Part shown: in pieces, positions 1-8,362 of the stretch | Layout of the letters: each line of letters starts with the position of its first letter | Position numbering within the stretch: the stretch's first letter is position 1 | Assembly: GCA_022394775.1 (NCBI GenBank) | Contig: JAGFCB010000129.1 | Coordinates: forward strand, 1-64,000 | Reading direction: 5' to 3' | Length of the DNA stretch: 64,000 nucleotides | Origin: Candidatus Poribacteria bacterium | GTDB lineage: Bacteria > Poribacteria > WGA-4E > WGA-3G | Made by a program: the position numbers and the translations under genes | Notes under the pieces: model-generated | Told to the model about the DNA's origin: nothing | Database searches by the model: none | Seen by the model: the letters and a program-made list of their open reading frames with translations, nothing else

Positions 1-1
1 C

Positions 2-808
2 GATAAAGCAATCAAAGGACATCTTAGAATGATAGATGGTAAACTTCGAGATGTGGCAGGTCCGCTAAGTCCGATCCCACCTGATATGGCGTTCTTTAGG
101 GCAGGCAGATTTTTTACAATGGGAAGCTGGCAAAAAGATGCCGAAACTGATGAGAAGCCACAGCACAACGTCCACCTTGATGCGTTCTATATGGACAAAT
201 ACGAAACGACAAATGCACAATACAAGGAATTTATTGATGCCAACCCACAGTGGCAGAAAAATCGTATCCCAAAAAAATACCACGACGGAGATTATCTGAA
301 GCATTGGAATGGAAATGATTACCCACCCGACAAAGGCAACCACCCCGTTGTTTATGTGAGTTGGTACGCAGCAATGGCTTATGCGGAGTGGCGCGGGAAA
401 CGCCTGCCGACAGAAGCAGAATGGGAGCGCGCAGCGCGGGGGGCTTGGCGTACCATTAATGCCGACAGAGCAAACTATGGTGAAAATGTCGGCGATACGA
501 CACCCGTCGGAACGTATCCTCCGGACGCAAGCGGCTTATACGATATGGCAGGCAACGTCTGGGAATGGTGCCTTGATGAATACAATCCCGACTTTTACGC
601 GATTTCTCCAAGTCATAATCCACTTGCCGGTGGAACTCTGGATAATATCTTATCCGGCTGGACAAACGTTAAAACCGTCCGTGTATTACGCGGCGGCTCT
701 TGGGCAAGTAACGCCAAGTTTGTGCGAGTCTCTGATCGCACAAGGTTCACACCAAAAATCACAAACAAAGCGCGTGGATTCCGTTGTGTGAAGCCTGTAA
801 CGCAGTAA
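2..808 (+). CDS. SUMF1/FGE-fold domain protein, 5' end outside window
   Basis: The frame is open to the window edge and the first internal ATG (29) has no ribosome-binding site, so this is the C-terminal part of a longer protein. It carries one complete formylglycine-generating-enzyme (SUMF1, C-type-lectin fold) domain: GRFFMGS-like start, LPTEAEWERAARG, GLYDMAGNVWEWCLDE and a closing RVLRGGSW...GFRCV. The cysteine pair that does the chemistry in true FGEs is absent; only the Cys of EWC and FRC remain. It is therefore more likely a binding or structural domain than a sulfatase activator. The domain closely resembles the C-terminal domain of the next gene (shared ANPQW and DPDFY segments), so the two are probably tandem duplicates, and the missing N terminus may resemble that gene's cytochrome/TonB part. 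Confidence 0.85.
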   Translation, partial: DKAIKGHLRMIDGKLRDVAGPLSPIPPDMAFFRAGRFFTMGSWQKDAETDEKPQHNVHLDAFYMDKYETTNAQYKEFIDANPQWQKNRIPKKYHDGDYLKHWNGNDYPPDKGNHPVVYVSWYAAMAYAEWRGKRLPTEAEWERAARGAWRTINADRANYGENVGDTTPVGTYPPDASGLYDMAGNVWEWCLDEYNPDFYAISPSHNPLAGGTLDNILSGWTNVKTVRVLRGGSWASNAKFVRVSDRTRFTPKITNKARGFRCVKPVTQ

Positions 809-856
809 ATCTTTTATCAAATTTGGTGAATTCTTAGTTTGTAGCATAACCTGTTA

Positions 857-1080
857 GGTTGTGTAAACTTGAACCCCATAGGTGTCAATTTTAGAAAAAA
901 TAACCGTCTCCGCCCCAGGTCCGGTAGGTTTGATTTCCTAACCGAACCGGATTTTACACAGAAAACTTGAAGCGTTCAAACACCTCTTGAATCCCGTAGG
1001 GATGGTATCTGTGTAGAATAAGCTGTCAAAAATTTCGTGGAAAGTCGCTAAATTGACTATGGTTGTGTAAACTTGAACCC
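857..1080 (+). repeat. Intergenic repeats between the two SUMF1 genes
   Basis: The 300-base gap holds no convincing gene. A 20-base direct repeat, GGTTGTGTAAACTTGAACCC, occurs exactly at 857-876 and 1061-1080 and brackets most of the gap. Inside, 875-950 matches 38990-39086 (CATAGG-GTCAATTT, then CGGTAGG and TTCCTAACCGAA-CGG arms), so it belongs to a dispersed repeat family of this genome. The bracketing looks like a small mobile or miniature element, but no target duplication was identified. Confidence 0.6.
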
Positions 1081-1112
1081 TTTCAAAAATGGTATAACGC
1101 GAAGGAAAAAAT

Positions 1113-3788
1113 ATGAACAACAACCGAAAAGCCTTCCGCACAATCATTTGCCTGTTGATGTTCTTTGCGAGTCATCACATCGCATACGCACAACAACCCA
1201 TTTCACAACAAGCGTTTGCTATCTTTGAGCAGCACTGCGTCGACTGCCACGGCGAATTCGGATCATATACTGACGCGCTTCTCATCAAACACGCAAATTT
1301 AATCGAGGACCGCGCGGTTATCCCAGGGCAACCGGATGCTTCCGAACTCTATCTGCGCCTGCTCGGTGATACAGACACCGGATCACAGATGCCGTTGGGA
1401 CAAGAACCTCTTAACGCTGAGACAATCGTCACGATCCGCCGCTGGATTGAAGCAGGTGCTCCAGATTGGGAGGCAATCCCCAAACCTGAACGCCGTTTCA
1501 TCACCAGCGAGGCAATGCTACAATCCATCCATACCCATGTGACATCGCTCACCGCCTTTGACCGTTCCTTCGCACGCTATTTTACACTAACGCATCTCTA
1601 CAACGCGGGGGCAAGCGACGACAACCTCCGCGCTTATCGGAATGCCTTGTCAAAACTTGTGAATAGTCTCTCTTGGGGATCTGAAGTCATCAAACCGAAA
1701 CCGATTGACAACGAGGAGACGATCTTTTATATTGACCTTAGGCACTATGAGTGGGACATCAAAAGCGATAAGTGGTATAAAATTGAGCAGGCATATCCGT
1801 ACGGTGTGCAGTTAAAGTCATCTACGTATACAACACTATGTCAGGAGACAGATTGCGAATTACCGTTTGTCCGTGCCGACTGGTTCATCGCCACTGGTTC
1901 ATTGCCACCGCTATACCACGAAATCCTTGACCTACCGAAGACAGACCAGGAGTTAGAAACTCGACTTGAGGTGGACGTTGCCGAAAACTTAAAAAACGCG
2001 CCGGGGGTTCGTGTCTGGCGTGCGGGTTTTAACGAGTCTGGCGTGTCCGTTAACAATCGCGTTGTAGAACGCCATAAATCTCGGTACGGCGCATACTGGA
2101 AATCTTATGACTTCGCTGGGAATATCGGCACGCAGAACATCTTTACACATCCGCTCAATTTCACACACGACGGTGGCGAAATTATCTTCAACTTACCCAA
2201 CGGATTGCAAGCATACTATTTGTCCACGGCGACAGGTGAACGACTTGATGAAGCACCGATTAACATTGTATCAAATGCCGGAGCAAGAGACCCTGTTGTC
2301 CGCAATGGTCTCTCCTGCATGGGCTGCCACACAGAGGGAATGAAAACGTTTGAAGACCAAGTTCGTTCGGTAATTGAACAGAGTCGGAACCCCTCTTATG
2401 ACAAAGCACAAGCATTGCGTCTCTATGCAGAAAAATCAGAGATGGAGAGCCTTGTTCGCGAGGATATTGCGCGTTACCGGCAAGCGATTGCAGCTGCTGG
2501 TGGAGTCTTCGGCGGAAACGAACCGATACAGCAACTCGTCAAGCAGTTTGAGGGACCGCTTGATGCAACACACGCTGCAGCAGAAGTAGGGTTAAAGACT
2601 GCTGATTTTCTTCAAAAGATACGTGAGAATAGCACATTGCAGAATGCCGGTTTATTGGTGCTTGGAGTTGATAAAGGAACTGTAAAACGGGATGCATGGG
2701 AGGCGCGGTTTGGGGAAGTAGTTTCTGTGTTACAATCACGCGTTGATAGACTTGAACGGAACAAGGATAAAACAGATGCATCTCATTGGGTTGGTGTTGT
2801 TCCACCTCGATACAAGAGCCAAGTAAAACCTAACTATCCGAAAGATGCCCAGCAAGCAGAAAAGGAAGGTACAGTTATTTTACAAGCGACTGTCGATGTG
2901 CATGGCATACCGCGAGACATTGTATCGCTGACAAATTTTGGATTTGGGCTTGAAGAGGTGGCAATTGAGGCACTAAGGAAAACGACTTTTCACCCGGCTA
3001 TGAAAGGTGGAAAACCGGTGAGTATGCTGATTGAGGTGCCGTTTGAATTTGAGTTAACTCCGTTAAGTTCTCCCTATGCCAACATGGTACTGATTTCCGC
3101 AGGCGAATTTCAGATGGGCAGCAATGACGGTGATGACACTGAAAAACCTGTTCATACTGTCTATGTTGATGCGTTCTATATTGACAAATACGAAGTGACA
3201 CAGGCACAATATAATAAATTTCTTGAAGCCAATCCGCAGTGGGGTAATCCATCAAGGGATAACATGTATGATAGTCATCCTGCTACTCCTGTGAGTTGGT
3301 ATGCAGCAATGGCTTATGCCCAGTGGGTTGGTAAGCGTTTGCCGACAGAAGCAGAATGGGAGAAAGCTGCTCGTGGAGGTTTGGTTGGACAGGCGTACTC
3401 TTGGGGCAATTCAATCGACTCCAGCAAGGTATTCCTTAATGGAGGGATGGGTAATAGTGTGCCCGTTGGTAGTTATCCTCCTAACAATTATGGTCTGTAT
3501 GATATGATAGGGAACGCGTGGGAGTGGTGTCTTGATGAATTTGATCCCGATTTCTACAGTAAATCTCAGCGTCGGAATCCTATAGCCGGTGCTGATAATA
3601 TAGACGAAATTATAAATAATTTTAGAAATATTAAAACATCGCGCGTATTACGTGGTGCTACTTCGGTCTATTCAAAAGATATAATGCGAATTTTTATTCG
3701 CGGCAGTAGATCCCCTAACGATGCTGGTGGTGGAGGGGACGAATCCTACACTTACGGGTTTCGTTGTGTGAAGGATGTAAAGCGTTAA
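1113..3788 (+). CDS. Exported cytochrome c-like / TonB-C / SUMF1 fusion protein
   Basis: The ATG follows AAGGA. Residues 1-26 form a signal peptide ending in AYA. A c-type haem motif CVDCH lies at residues 42-46 in a planctomycete-type cytochrome setting, and a second, CMGCH, at 402-406. Residues about 564-645 are a TonB C-terminal domain (PNYP, G-T-V-I-L, F-x-P-A). Residues about 657-891 are a SUMF1/FGE-fold domain (MGSNDGDDTEKP, LPTEAEWEKAARGG, GNAWEWCLDE, FRCV) without the catalytic Cys pair. The protein is probably periplasmic and haem-bearing, with a TonB-like domain that may contact another envelope protein. Which reaction it serves cannot be read from the sequence. It follows a related SUMF1 gene, and the order haem-haem-TonB-SUMF1 is uncommon. 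Confidence 0.85.
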   Translation: MNNNRKAFRTIICLLMFFASHHIAYAQQPISQQAFAIFEQHCVDCHGEFGSYTDALLIKHANLIEDRAVIPGQPDASELYLRLLGDTDTGSQMPLGQEPLNAETIVTIRRWIEAGAPDWEAIPKPERRFITSEAMLQSIHTHVTSLTAFDRSFARYFTLTHLYNAGASDDNLRAYRNALSKLVNSLSWGSEVIKPKPIDNEETIFYIDLRHYEWDIKSDKWYKIEQAYPYGVQLKSSTYTTLCQETDCELPFVRADWFIATGSLPPLYHEILDLPKTDQELETRLEVDVAENLKNAPGVRVWRAGFNESGVSVNNRVVERHKSRYGAYWKSYDFAGNIGTQNIFTHPLNFTHDGGEIIFNLPNGLQAYYLSTATGERLDEAPINIVSNAGARDPVVRNGLSCMGCHTEGMKTFEDQVRSVIEQSRNPSYDKAQALRLYAEKSEMESLVREDIARYRQAIAAAGGVFGGNEPIQQLVKQFEGPLDATHAAAEVGLKTADFLQKIRENSTLQNAGLLVLGVDKGTVKRDAWEARFGEVVSVLQSRVDRLERNKDKTDASHWVGVVPPRYKSQVKPNYPKDAQQAEKEGTVILQATVDVHGIPRDIVSLTNFGFGLEEVAIEALRKTTFHPAMKGGKPVSMLIEVPFEFELTPLSSPYANMVLISAGEFQMGSNDGDDTEKPVHTVYVDAFYIDKYEVTQAQYNKFLEANPQWGNPSRDNMYDSHPATPVSWYAAMAYAQWVGKRLPTEAEWEKAARGGLVGQAYSWGNSIDSSKVFLNGGMGNSVPVGSYPPNNYGLYDMIGNAWEWCLDEFDPDFYSKSQRRNPIAGADNIDEIINNFRNIKTSRVLRGATSVYSKDIMRIFIRGSRSPNDAGGGGDESYTYGFRCVKDVKR

Positions 3789-3873
3789 ATCTTTCGTCAA
3801 ATCCGGTTAATATTCTTTGGTAAAATGTGTTATCATTAACTGCAAAGTAAATCCTTTTTTCGGAGAAAAACGA

Positions 3874-6225
3874 ATGAGCATACAGAAACAATCCGATTGC
3901 CAAAACGCGCCGCGTACAGTCGAGGATATTATCCGCGCGATAGAGGGGAAAACTGCAGATGGCGACTACATCTTCCGTGGAGAATCTCAATGCCATGACG
4001 AAGTTTCATCAAATCTTTATCGGGAACTTAAATCTATTGTTGGATTAGGATGTGTTGATATCGGAGATTTCCAAGACGAAATACTTGAACAAGCTAAAGC
4101 ATATACGGACACAACAGGCAAATTTGAAATCCTCACTGAACTCCAACATTATGGTGGTAAAACTAATTTGATAGACTTTACCACAGATTATAAGGTTGCA
4201 CTTTTCTTTGCCTGCTACGGTTCTCTGGGCGAACCCGGTAGGGTTATTATTTTTCGTAAAACTGAGGAAATAAAAAAGATACTTAAATACCCACGAAATC
4301 CAAAGAAACGTGTTAATGCCCAGAAAAGTGTATTCATTCAACCTCCCAAAGGTTATATTGAACGCAAAAGATATCATGTAATCTGTATTCCAGCATCTCT
4401 CAAATTTATGATATTACAGCACCTGAGCGAGAAATACAATATAACTCCTAAGGGTATTTATAATGATATCCATGGATTTATTAGTAGTTATAACAACGAG
4501 TGGAAGTCTTATAGAGGTTTCTACAACGGGCTCGCCTTACAAGATAGGGGAGATGACGCGAGATATCCTAAAGAAAAACAAGAAGCGTATGAAAGGGCAA
4601 TAGAGCACTATAATAGTATTTTAGACTTAAAAATAGTGGATCCTACCGTTTACAATAACAGAGGTAATGCTTTTCTTAGTATGGGCGAAGTTGAGGCGGC
4701 AATTGAAGATTACAGCACTGCAATAGAGATTCATCCTTATTTTGCCGATGCTTATTACAATCGTGGCACTGCTCATCTGGACCTGGGTGAAATTGACAAA
4801 GCAATTGAAGACCTAAGTGCGGCAGTAAAACTAGATACGAACGATGCTAACGCTTATAGTAATCGTGGAAAGGCTTACTGGATTAAAGGTGAAGTTAGCA
4901 GGGCCATTGAGAATTACAACGTAGCAATACAGTTGAATCCGAATGATGCAGAGTTATATAATAATCGTGGTACTGCTTATGTTGACAAAGAAAATTTTGA
5001 CCAAGCTATTGAGGACTTCAATACATCGATAAAACTTGATCCGAATTTGCCCAGTGCCTATTACAATCGTGGCAGGGCATATAATATCAAAAACGAGGTT
5101 GATAAAGCAATTACTGATTTGAATACAGCGATGCAATTAATTCCAGATGACGCTCCTGTCTATGCCAACCGTGCCCTTGCTTACTTTCGTAAGGGTGAAT
5201 TTGACAAATCCGGTGCCGACTATACCAAAGTGATAGAACTTGATCCAGAATTCACTGAGGCTTATCGCAAGCGTGGTTTTATCTATTTTGGGAAAGGTGA
5301 GTATGATCTTGCTATTGCTGATTGTACTAAAGCGATAGAGTTAGGTCCAAATGATGCTAATATCTATAATTCCCGTGGCCTTGCTTACTTTCTGAAACAT
5401 GAGTATGATCTTGCCATCGCAGACTACACTAAAGCAATAGAGTTTGATTCAAATGATGCTAATGTTTATAATAATCGAGGTAATGCGTATGATTTCAAAG
5501 GCAATCATGACCTTGCTATTGAAGATTATACCGAAGCGGTAAAAATCAATCCAAACTATACTGCGTCCCATAACGGTCTCGGCAATGCTTACTTTGGCAA
5601 AGGAGAATTTGATAAGGCAATTACAAACTATACTAAAGCAATAGAACTTAATCCGAATGATGCTATAGCTTATGAGGGGCGTGGCAATGTCTACTCTCGT
5701 AAGGAAGAAAACAACAGGGCCTTTATAGACTATACTAGAGCTGCAAAAATAAGAAAAAGCGAATATGACAAGACTATTGCTGAATGTACCAAAGCAATAG
5801 AACTTAATCCAAATGAAGTTCGCCACTATAACAAACGGGGTAACGCGTACTTTAAAAAAGACGAATATGACAGGGCAATTGATGATTATACTAAAGTGAT
5901 AGAACTCAACCAGAGTGATGCTAGAGCCTATAGTCAACGAGGCCTTCCGTACTTTCTCAAAGGCGAATATGACAAGGCAATTGATGATTTTAGCAAAGCA
6001 ATAGAATTGAATCCAGATTTTGCAGGTGCTTATCATTTCCGTGGGATAGTGCGGTTGCACACGCAGGAATGGGGCAAAGTTAAAGAAGACCTAACTATTG
6101 CCAAAGACATGGGGGTAGATATAGTTGATACCGTTCCGTATATCTACCGAAGTATTGAAAACTGTGAGCAGATAATAGGTGTGAAGTTACCAGAAGACAT
6201 TGCTGCCTTGTTGACGCATCAATAG
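3874..6225 (+). CDS. FRG-domain protein with a long TPR array
   Basis: I start at ATG 3874 because CGGAG lies just upstream; an in-frame ATG at 3817 has none. Residues about 30-120 are an FRG domain: FRGES near residue 34, then LQHYGGKTNLIDFT and ALFFACYG. From about residue 230 to the end come roughly 14 TPR units of about 34 residues with the YxNRGxAxxxxGExDxAIxDYxxAIxLxPxDA pattern. One unit near residue 630 is shortened. FRG domains (named for a conserved Phe-Arg-Gly) are of unknown biochemical function and often sit in accessory or defence-type loci; TPRs mediate protein contacts. No signal peptide is seen, so it is likely cytoplasmic. The next gene encodes two more TPR units of the same type. 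Confidence 0.88.
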   Translation: MSIQKQSDCQNAPRTVEDIIRAIEGKTADGDYIFRGESQCHDEVSSNLYRELKSIVGLGCVDIGDFQDEILEQAKAYTDTTGKFEILTELQHYGGKTNLIDFTTDYKVALFFACYGSLGEPGRVIIFRKTEEIKKILKYPRNPKKRVNAQKSVFIQPPKGYIERKRYHVICIPASLKFMILQHLSEKYNITPKGIYNDIHGFISSYNNEWKSYRGFYNGLALQDRGDDARYPKEKQEAYERAIEHYNSILDLKIVDPTVYNNRGNAFLSMGEVEAAIEDYSTAIEIHPYFADAYYNRGTAHLDLGEIDKAIEDLSAAVKLDTNDANAYSNRGKAYWIKGEVSRAIENYNVAIQLNPNDAELYNNRGTAYVDKENFDQAIEDFNTSIKLDPNLPSAYYNRGRAYNIKNEVDKAITDLNTAMQLIPDDAPVYANRALAYFRKGEFDKSGADYTKVIELDPEFTEAYRKRGFIYFGKGEYDLAIADCTKAIELGPNDANIYNSRGLAYFLKHEYDLAIADYTKAIEFDSNDANVYNNRGNAYDFKGNHDLAIEDYTEAVKINPNYTASHNGLGNAYFGKGEFDKAITNYTKAIELNPNDAIAYEGRGNVYSRKEENNRAFIDYTRAAKIRKSEYDKTIAECTKAIELNPNEVRHYNKRGNAYFKKDEYDRAIDDYTKVIELNQSDARAYSQRGLPYFLKGEYDKAIDDFSKAIELNPDFAGAYHFRGIVRLHTQEWGKVKEDLTIAKDMGVDIVDTVPYIYRSIENCEQIIGVKLPEDIAALLTHQ

Positions 6226-6258
6226 ATATGAATGTTTACAAAATTTAGGAGAAAAGCA

Positions 6259-6480
6259 ATGATTACAGTACCGGTTCCGCAAGATCACATTTTCTATAAC
6301 AATCGCGGTATTGATTACAGCGAAAAAGGTGCGCATGACCTTGCCATCGAAGATTTTACCAAAGCGATTGAACTTAAACCAGACTATGCCTTTGCCTATA
6401 ATAATCGTGGTGCTGTCTATCGTGATAAAGGTGAGCACGACCAAGCCATTGAAGACTGTAGCAAAGCAATCATCGTCTGA
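6259..6480 (+). CDS. Short two-TPR protein
   Basis: ATG 6259 follows AGGAG. The 73-residue product is essentially two TPR units (FYNNRGIDYSEKGAHDLAIE and AYNNRGAVYRDKGEHDQAIE) of the same type as in the preceding FRG-TPR gene, 33 bases upstream. It ends at a TGA in the middle of the second helix pair, where a longer protein would be expected to continue. The same frame stays open for 59 more codons after this TGA. It may be a trimmed copy of the larger gene's repeat region or the front half of an interrupted gene. Confidence 0.6.
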   Translation: MITVPVPQDHIFYNNRGIDYSEKGAHDLAIEDFTKAIELKPDYAFAYNNRGAVYRDKGEHDQAIEDCSKAIIV

Positions 6481-6660
6481 TGCCCCGTTTGTGACTTAGC
6501 GTTTCTCGCCGATTGCGCCGATGGAGCAATTAAACGGGTACTCAAAGAAATTGAACAGGAAAGTAAGGAGAAAGGGGAGGATAATATCGATGAAATCAGC
6601 GAGATCAAAGCCGAGATGAAACAGCTTCAGGCACGCCTGAATCAACTATCAAAGAACTAA
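6481..6660 (+). pseudogene. In-frame continuation after a TGA (interrupted 3' half)
   Basis: Directly after the TGA at 6478-6480 the same frame runs to TAA at 6658-6660. It encodes CPVCDLAFLADCADGAIKRV, then a charged coiled-coil-like tail (KEIEQESKEKGED...MKQLQARLNQLSKN). There is no start codon with a ribosome-binding site near its beginning; the first ATG is about 40 codons in. So it is not an independent gene as it stands. A premature stop in an originally longer TPR protein, or a deletion junction, are the simplest readings. Read-through or selenocysteine is possible, but I see no convincing hairpin right after the TGA. Confidence 0.35.
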
Positions 6661-6681
6661 GTACTTTTAATCGCGTTGAGC

Positions 6682-6706
6682 GGCGGTGCGACAGCACCGC
6701 CATCTA
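6682..6706 (+). terminator. Rho-independent terminator candidate
   Basis: A perfect 8-bp stem GGCGGTGC / GCACCGCC with a GACA loop (6682-6701) is followed shortly by ATCTATTTTT. It sits just after the TPR remnant and before the DUF3800 gene. Confidence 0.6.
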
Positions 6707-6738
6707 TTTTTGAAATTTTGTCGGGATAATTAAACTTC

Positions 6739-7308
6739 ATGAGTGGAATTTATTGTTATGTTGATGAATCTGGACAGCATACACATGGTGATTTCTTTAG
6801 TGTTTCTGTTGTTATTGTGAAAACTATTGAGATGCGTGATGACGGTGAGTGTATGTTACTGGAGATAGAAAAAACAACTGAGAAGGGATCTACGAAATGG
6901 ACGAAAACGCACCATCGTAAAAAAGTTAGGTACCTCCGAACCATAGCAACCCTATCAGAATTGAAAAATTGCCTCTTCTATTCAACCTATACTGGTACTC
7001 GGGACTACGTTGGAGCAACTGTGGATGCAATAGCGCGAGTGTTTCAACAACACCTGACAAATACGGAAACAAACGGGCTAATAGTTATAGTTGATGGACT
7101 GGATAAGCAAGAAAAACAACAGATTGCCAAACGATTAAAGCGAGCAGGAGTAGTGTATAAGAAAGTACGAGGAGCCAAAGATGAACGGAGTGCGTGGATA
7201 AGATTAGCCGACGCAATTGCGGGATTTAGTTGGGATATTTACAAAAACAAACCGTATACGCAAAGCCTACATTCTGACCTGCCACCGGGATTTTTTATTC
7301 AATTATAA
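6739..7308 (+). CDS. DUF3800 domain protein
   Basis: The 189-residue product opens with the DUF3800 signature YVDESG (residues 7-12; Asp9 and Glu10 are the expected metal-binding positions). It has a central IVIVDGLDKQ strand and a C-terminal ERSAWIRLADAIAG helix carrying the late conserved Asp. DUF3800 proteins are predicted RNase-H-fold nucleases, often on mobile or defence-type islands. No catalytic test is known to me that fixes the substrate. The start has no good ribosome-binding site; upstream, TAATTAAACTTCATG resembles the sequence at 15722-15738. A structured intergenic segment follows directly, which fits the known association of DUF3800 genes with structured RNAs. Confidence 0.85.
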   Translation: MSGIYCYVDESGQHTHGDFFSVSVVIVKTIEMRDDGECMLLEIEKTTEKGSTKWTKTHHRKKVRYLRTIATLSELKNCLFYSTYTGTRDYVGATVDAIARVFQQHLTNTETNGLIVIVDGLDKQEKQQIAKRLKRAGVVYKKVRGAKDERSAWIRLADAIAGFSWDIYKNKPYTQSLHSDLPPGFFIQL

Positions 7309-7317
7309 GCAAAAAAA

Positions 7318-7421
7318 GCTAGAGTGTCTGGCTCTAGCAACCCAACATAGACATACCACAGCAGCAGAGGTCACGGTTGGCTGTCCCTAGTTCTCCCGGG
7401 AGGAAAACACCGTCCATACGG
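7318..7421 (+). ncRNA. Structured RNA candidate beside the DUF3800 gene
   Basis: Ten bases after the DUF3800 stop come several compact helices. They are GCTAGAG/CTCTAGC (7318-7324 with 7332-7338), CCAAC/GTTGG (7342-7346 with 7376-7380), ACAGC/GCTGT (7358-7362 with 7380-7384, interleaved with the previous helix), the palindrome CTCCCGGGAG (7393-7402) and CCGT/ACGG (7410-7413 with 7418-7421). Comparative genomics has described several 'DUF3800 RNA motifs' near genes of this family. I have not matched this segment to any one of them. The strand is assumed from the gene. Confidence 0.45.
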
Positions 7422-7727
7422 CACGTATTCGGGCAAAGTACTCATTCGACATATATTATAACGAAAAAAAAACACATTGTCAAGTTTTTTGTGTAATTTT
7501 CAATTATGGTAAAATCTATAATTATTCGGGGGTACCGTAATAGCCCAGGCTTGAAACCGCGTCTACCAGCGGATTGCGTAAGTTCCATTTCATATAGTTT
7601 GCGGGACAATTATCCATCAACGTTTCTAATCCTACAAATCCTGATACAGACAATTAATGTGTTCCATTTCCATCCTTCCAATCCAAATTTTGATGGAATA
7701 TGGATACGTACCGAAAAACGTCACACC

Positions 7728-7756
7728 TTGCAATTAACTATCTAATACGATATAAT
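7728..7756 (+). promoter_or_regulatory. Sigma-70-type promoter for the nitroreductase gene
   Basis: TTGCAA (7728-7733) and a perfect TATAAT (7751-7756) are separated by exactly 17 bases. They lie 26 bases ahead of the start at 7783, which has its own AAGGAGGG ribosome-binding site. The rest of the gap from 7422 to 7727 shows no gene I can support. Confidence 0.65.
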
Positions 7757-7782
7757 TAAATCCCATAAGGAGGGTTTTACTT

Positions 7783-8352
7783 ATGGATGTTAAAGATGCA
7801 ATTCTTTCACGACGCACCATTTTTAAGTTCAAACCGGAACCGATACCAAATGATGTCATCGAACAGGTTTTCAGCTTCGGAATATGGGCACCGAACCATC
7901 ATGTCACGGAGCCGTGGCGGTTTACTGTGATCGGCGCTCAGACGAAACTCACCCTGGCAGACCGCTACCGAGAGATTAAGATGGAGGATACACCCGACCA
8001 CGTTGATGCCGCAAATCTCGCCAAAATCGGTGAACTGGCTTACGAGAAATTTATGTCTAAACCGACGATTATCGCTGTGTCATGTATACAGGAAGGCGAC
8101 GAACAACGCCAACGCGAAGATTACGCCGCCGCCTGTTGTGCTATGCAGAACGTCCAACTCGCCGCATGGGATGCCGGGGTCGGGATGCAGTGGAGCACCG
8201 GTAGGATCACACTGGAAGAGCAGACGTATCAACTGTTAGGCATCGATGCGTCACAAGAGTACATCATCGGCTTCTTCTATACCGGCTACCCCGAAGAAAT
8301 CAAAGAACCCAAACGGCAACCAGCTGGTGAGTTTATTCGCTGGGTAGCATAA
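7783..8352 (+). CDS. Nitroreductase family FMN oxidoreductase
   Basis: Strong ribosome-binding site AAGGAGGG. The 189-residue protein has the nitroreductase fold signature: SRRTIFKFKPEPIP at residues 9-22 (the conserved Arg pair binds FMN phosphate), FGIWAPNHHVTEPWRF near 32-47, an AAAC.AMQNVQLAAWDAGVG helix around 118-137, and IIGFFYTGYPEE near the C terminus. It resembles the single-domain YdjA-like subgroup, which uses FMN and NAD(P)H as a dimer. The natural substrate cannot be read from the sequence. It is transcribed alone, converging on the amidohydrolase gene only 10 bases away. Confidence 0.88.
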   Translation: MDVKDAILSRRTIFKFKPEPIPNDVIEQVFSFGIWAPNHHVTEPWRFTVIGAQTKLTLADRYREIKMEDTPDHVDAANLAKIGELAYEKFMSKPTIIAVSCIQEGDEQRQREDYAAACCAMQNVQLAAWDAGVGMQWSTGRITLEEQTYQLLGIDASQEYIIGFFYTGYPEEIKEPKRQPAGEFIRWVA

Positions 8353-8362
8353 TGCAGAGGCA

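Noticed and set aside
5449-6060. Long open frame antisense to the TPR array
   Set aside because: It mirrors the repeated TPR codons, has no ribosome-binding site and gives a low-complexity Phe/Ile-rich product.
6478-6530. Selenocysteine at the TGA
   Set aside because: No clear stem-loop with an exposed G directly after the TGA, and no homologue with Cys or Sec at this place is known to me; kept only as an unlikely option.
7506-7745. 79-codon open frame upstream of the nitroreductase gene
   Set aside because: No ribosome-binding site, no recognisable features, and the promoter TTGCAA...TATAAT overlaps its end.
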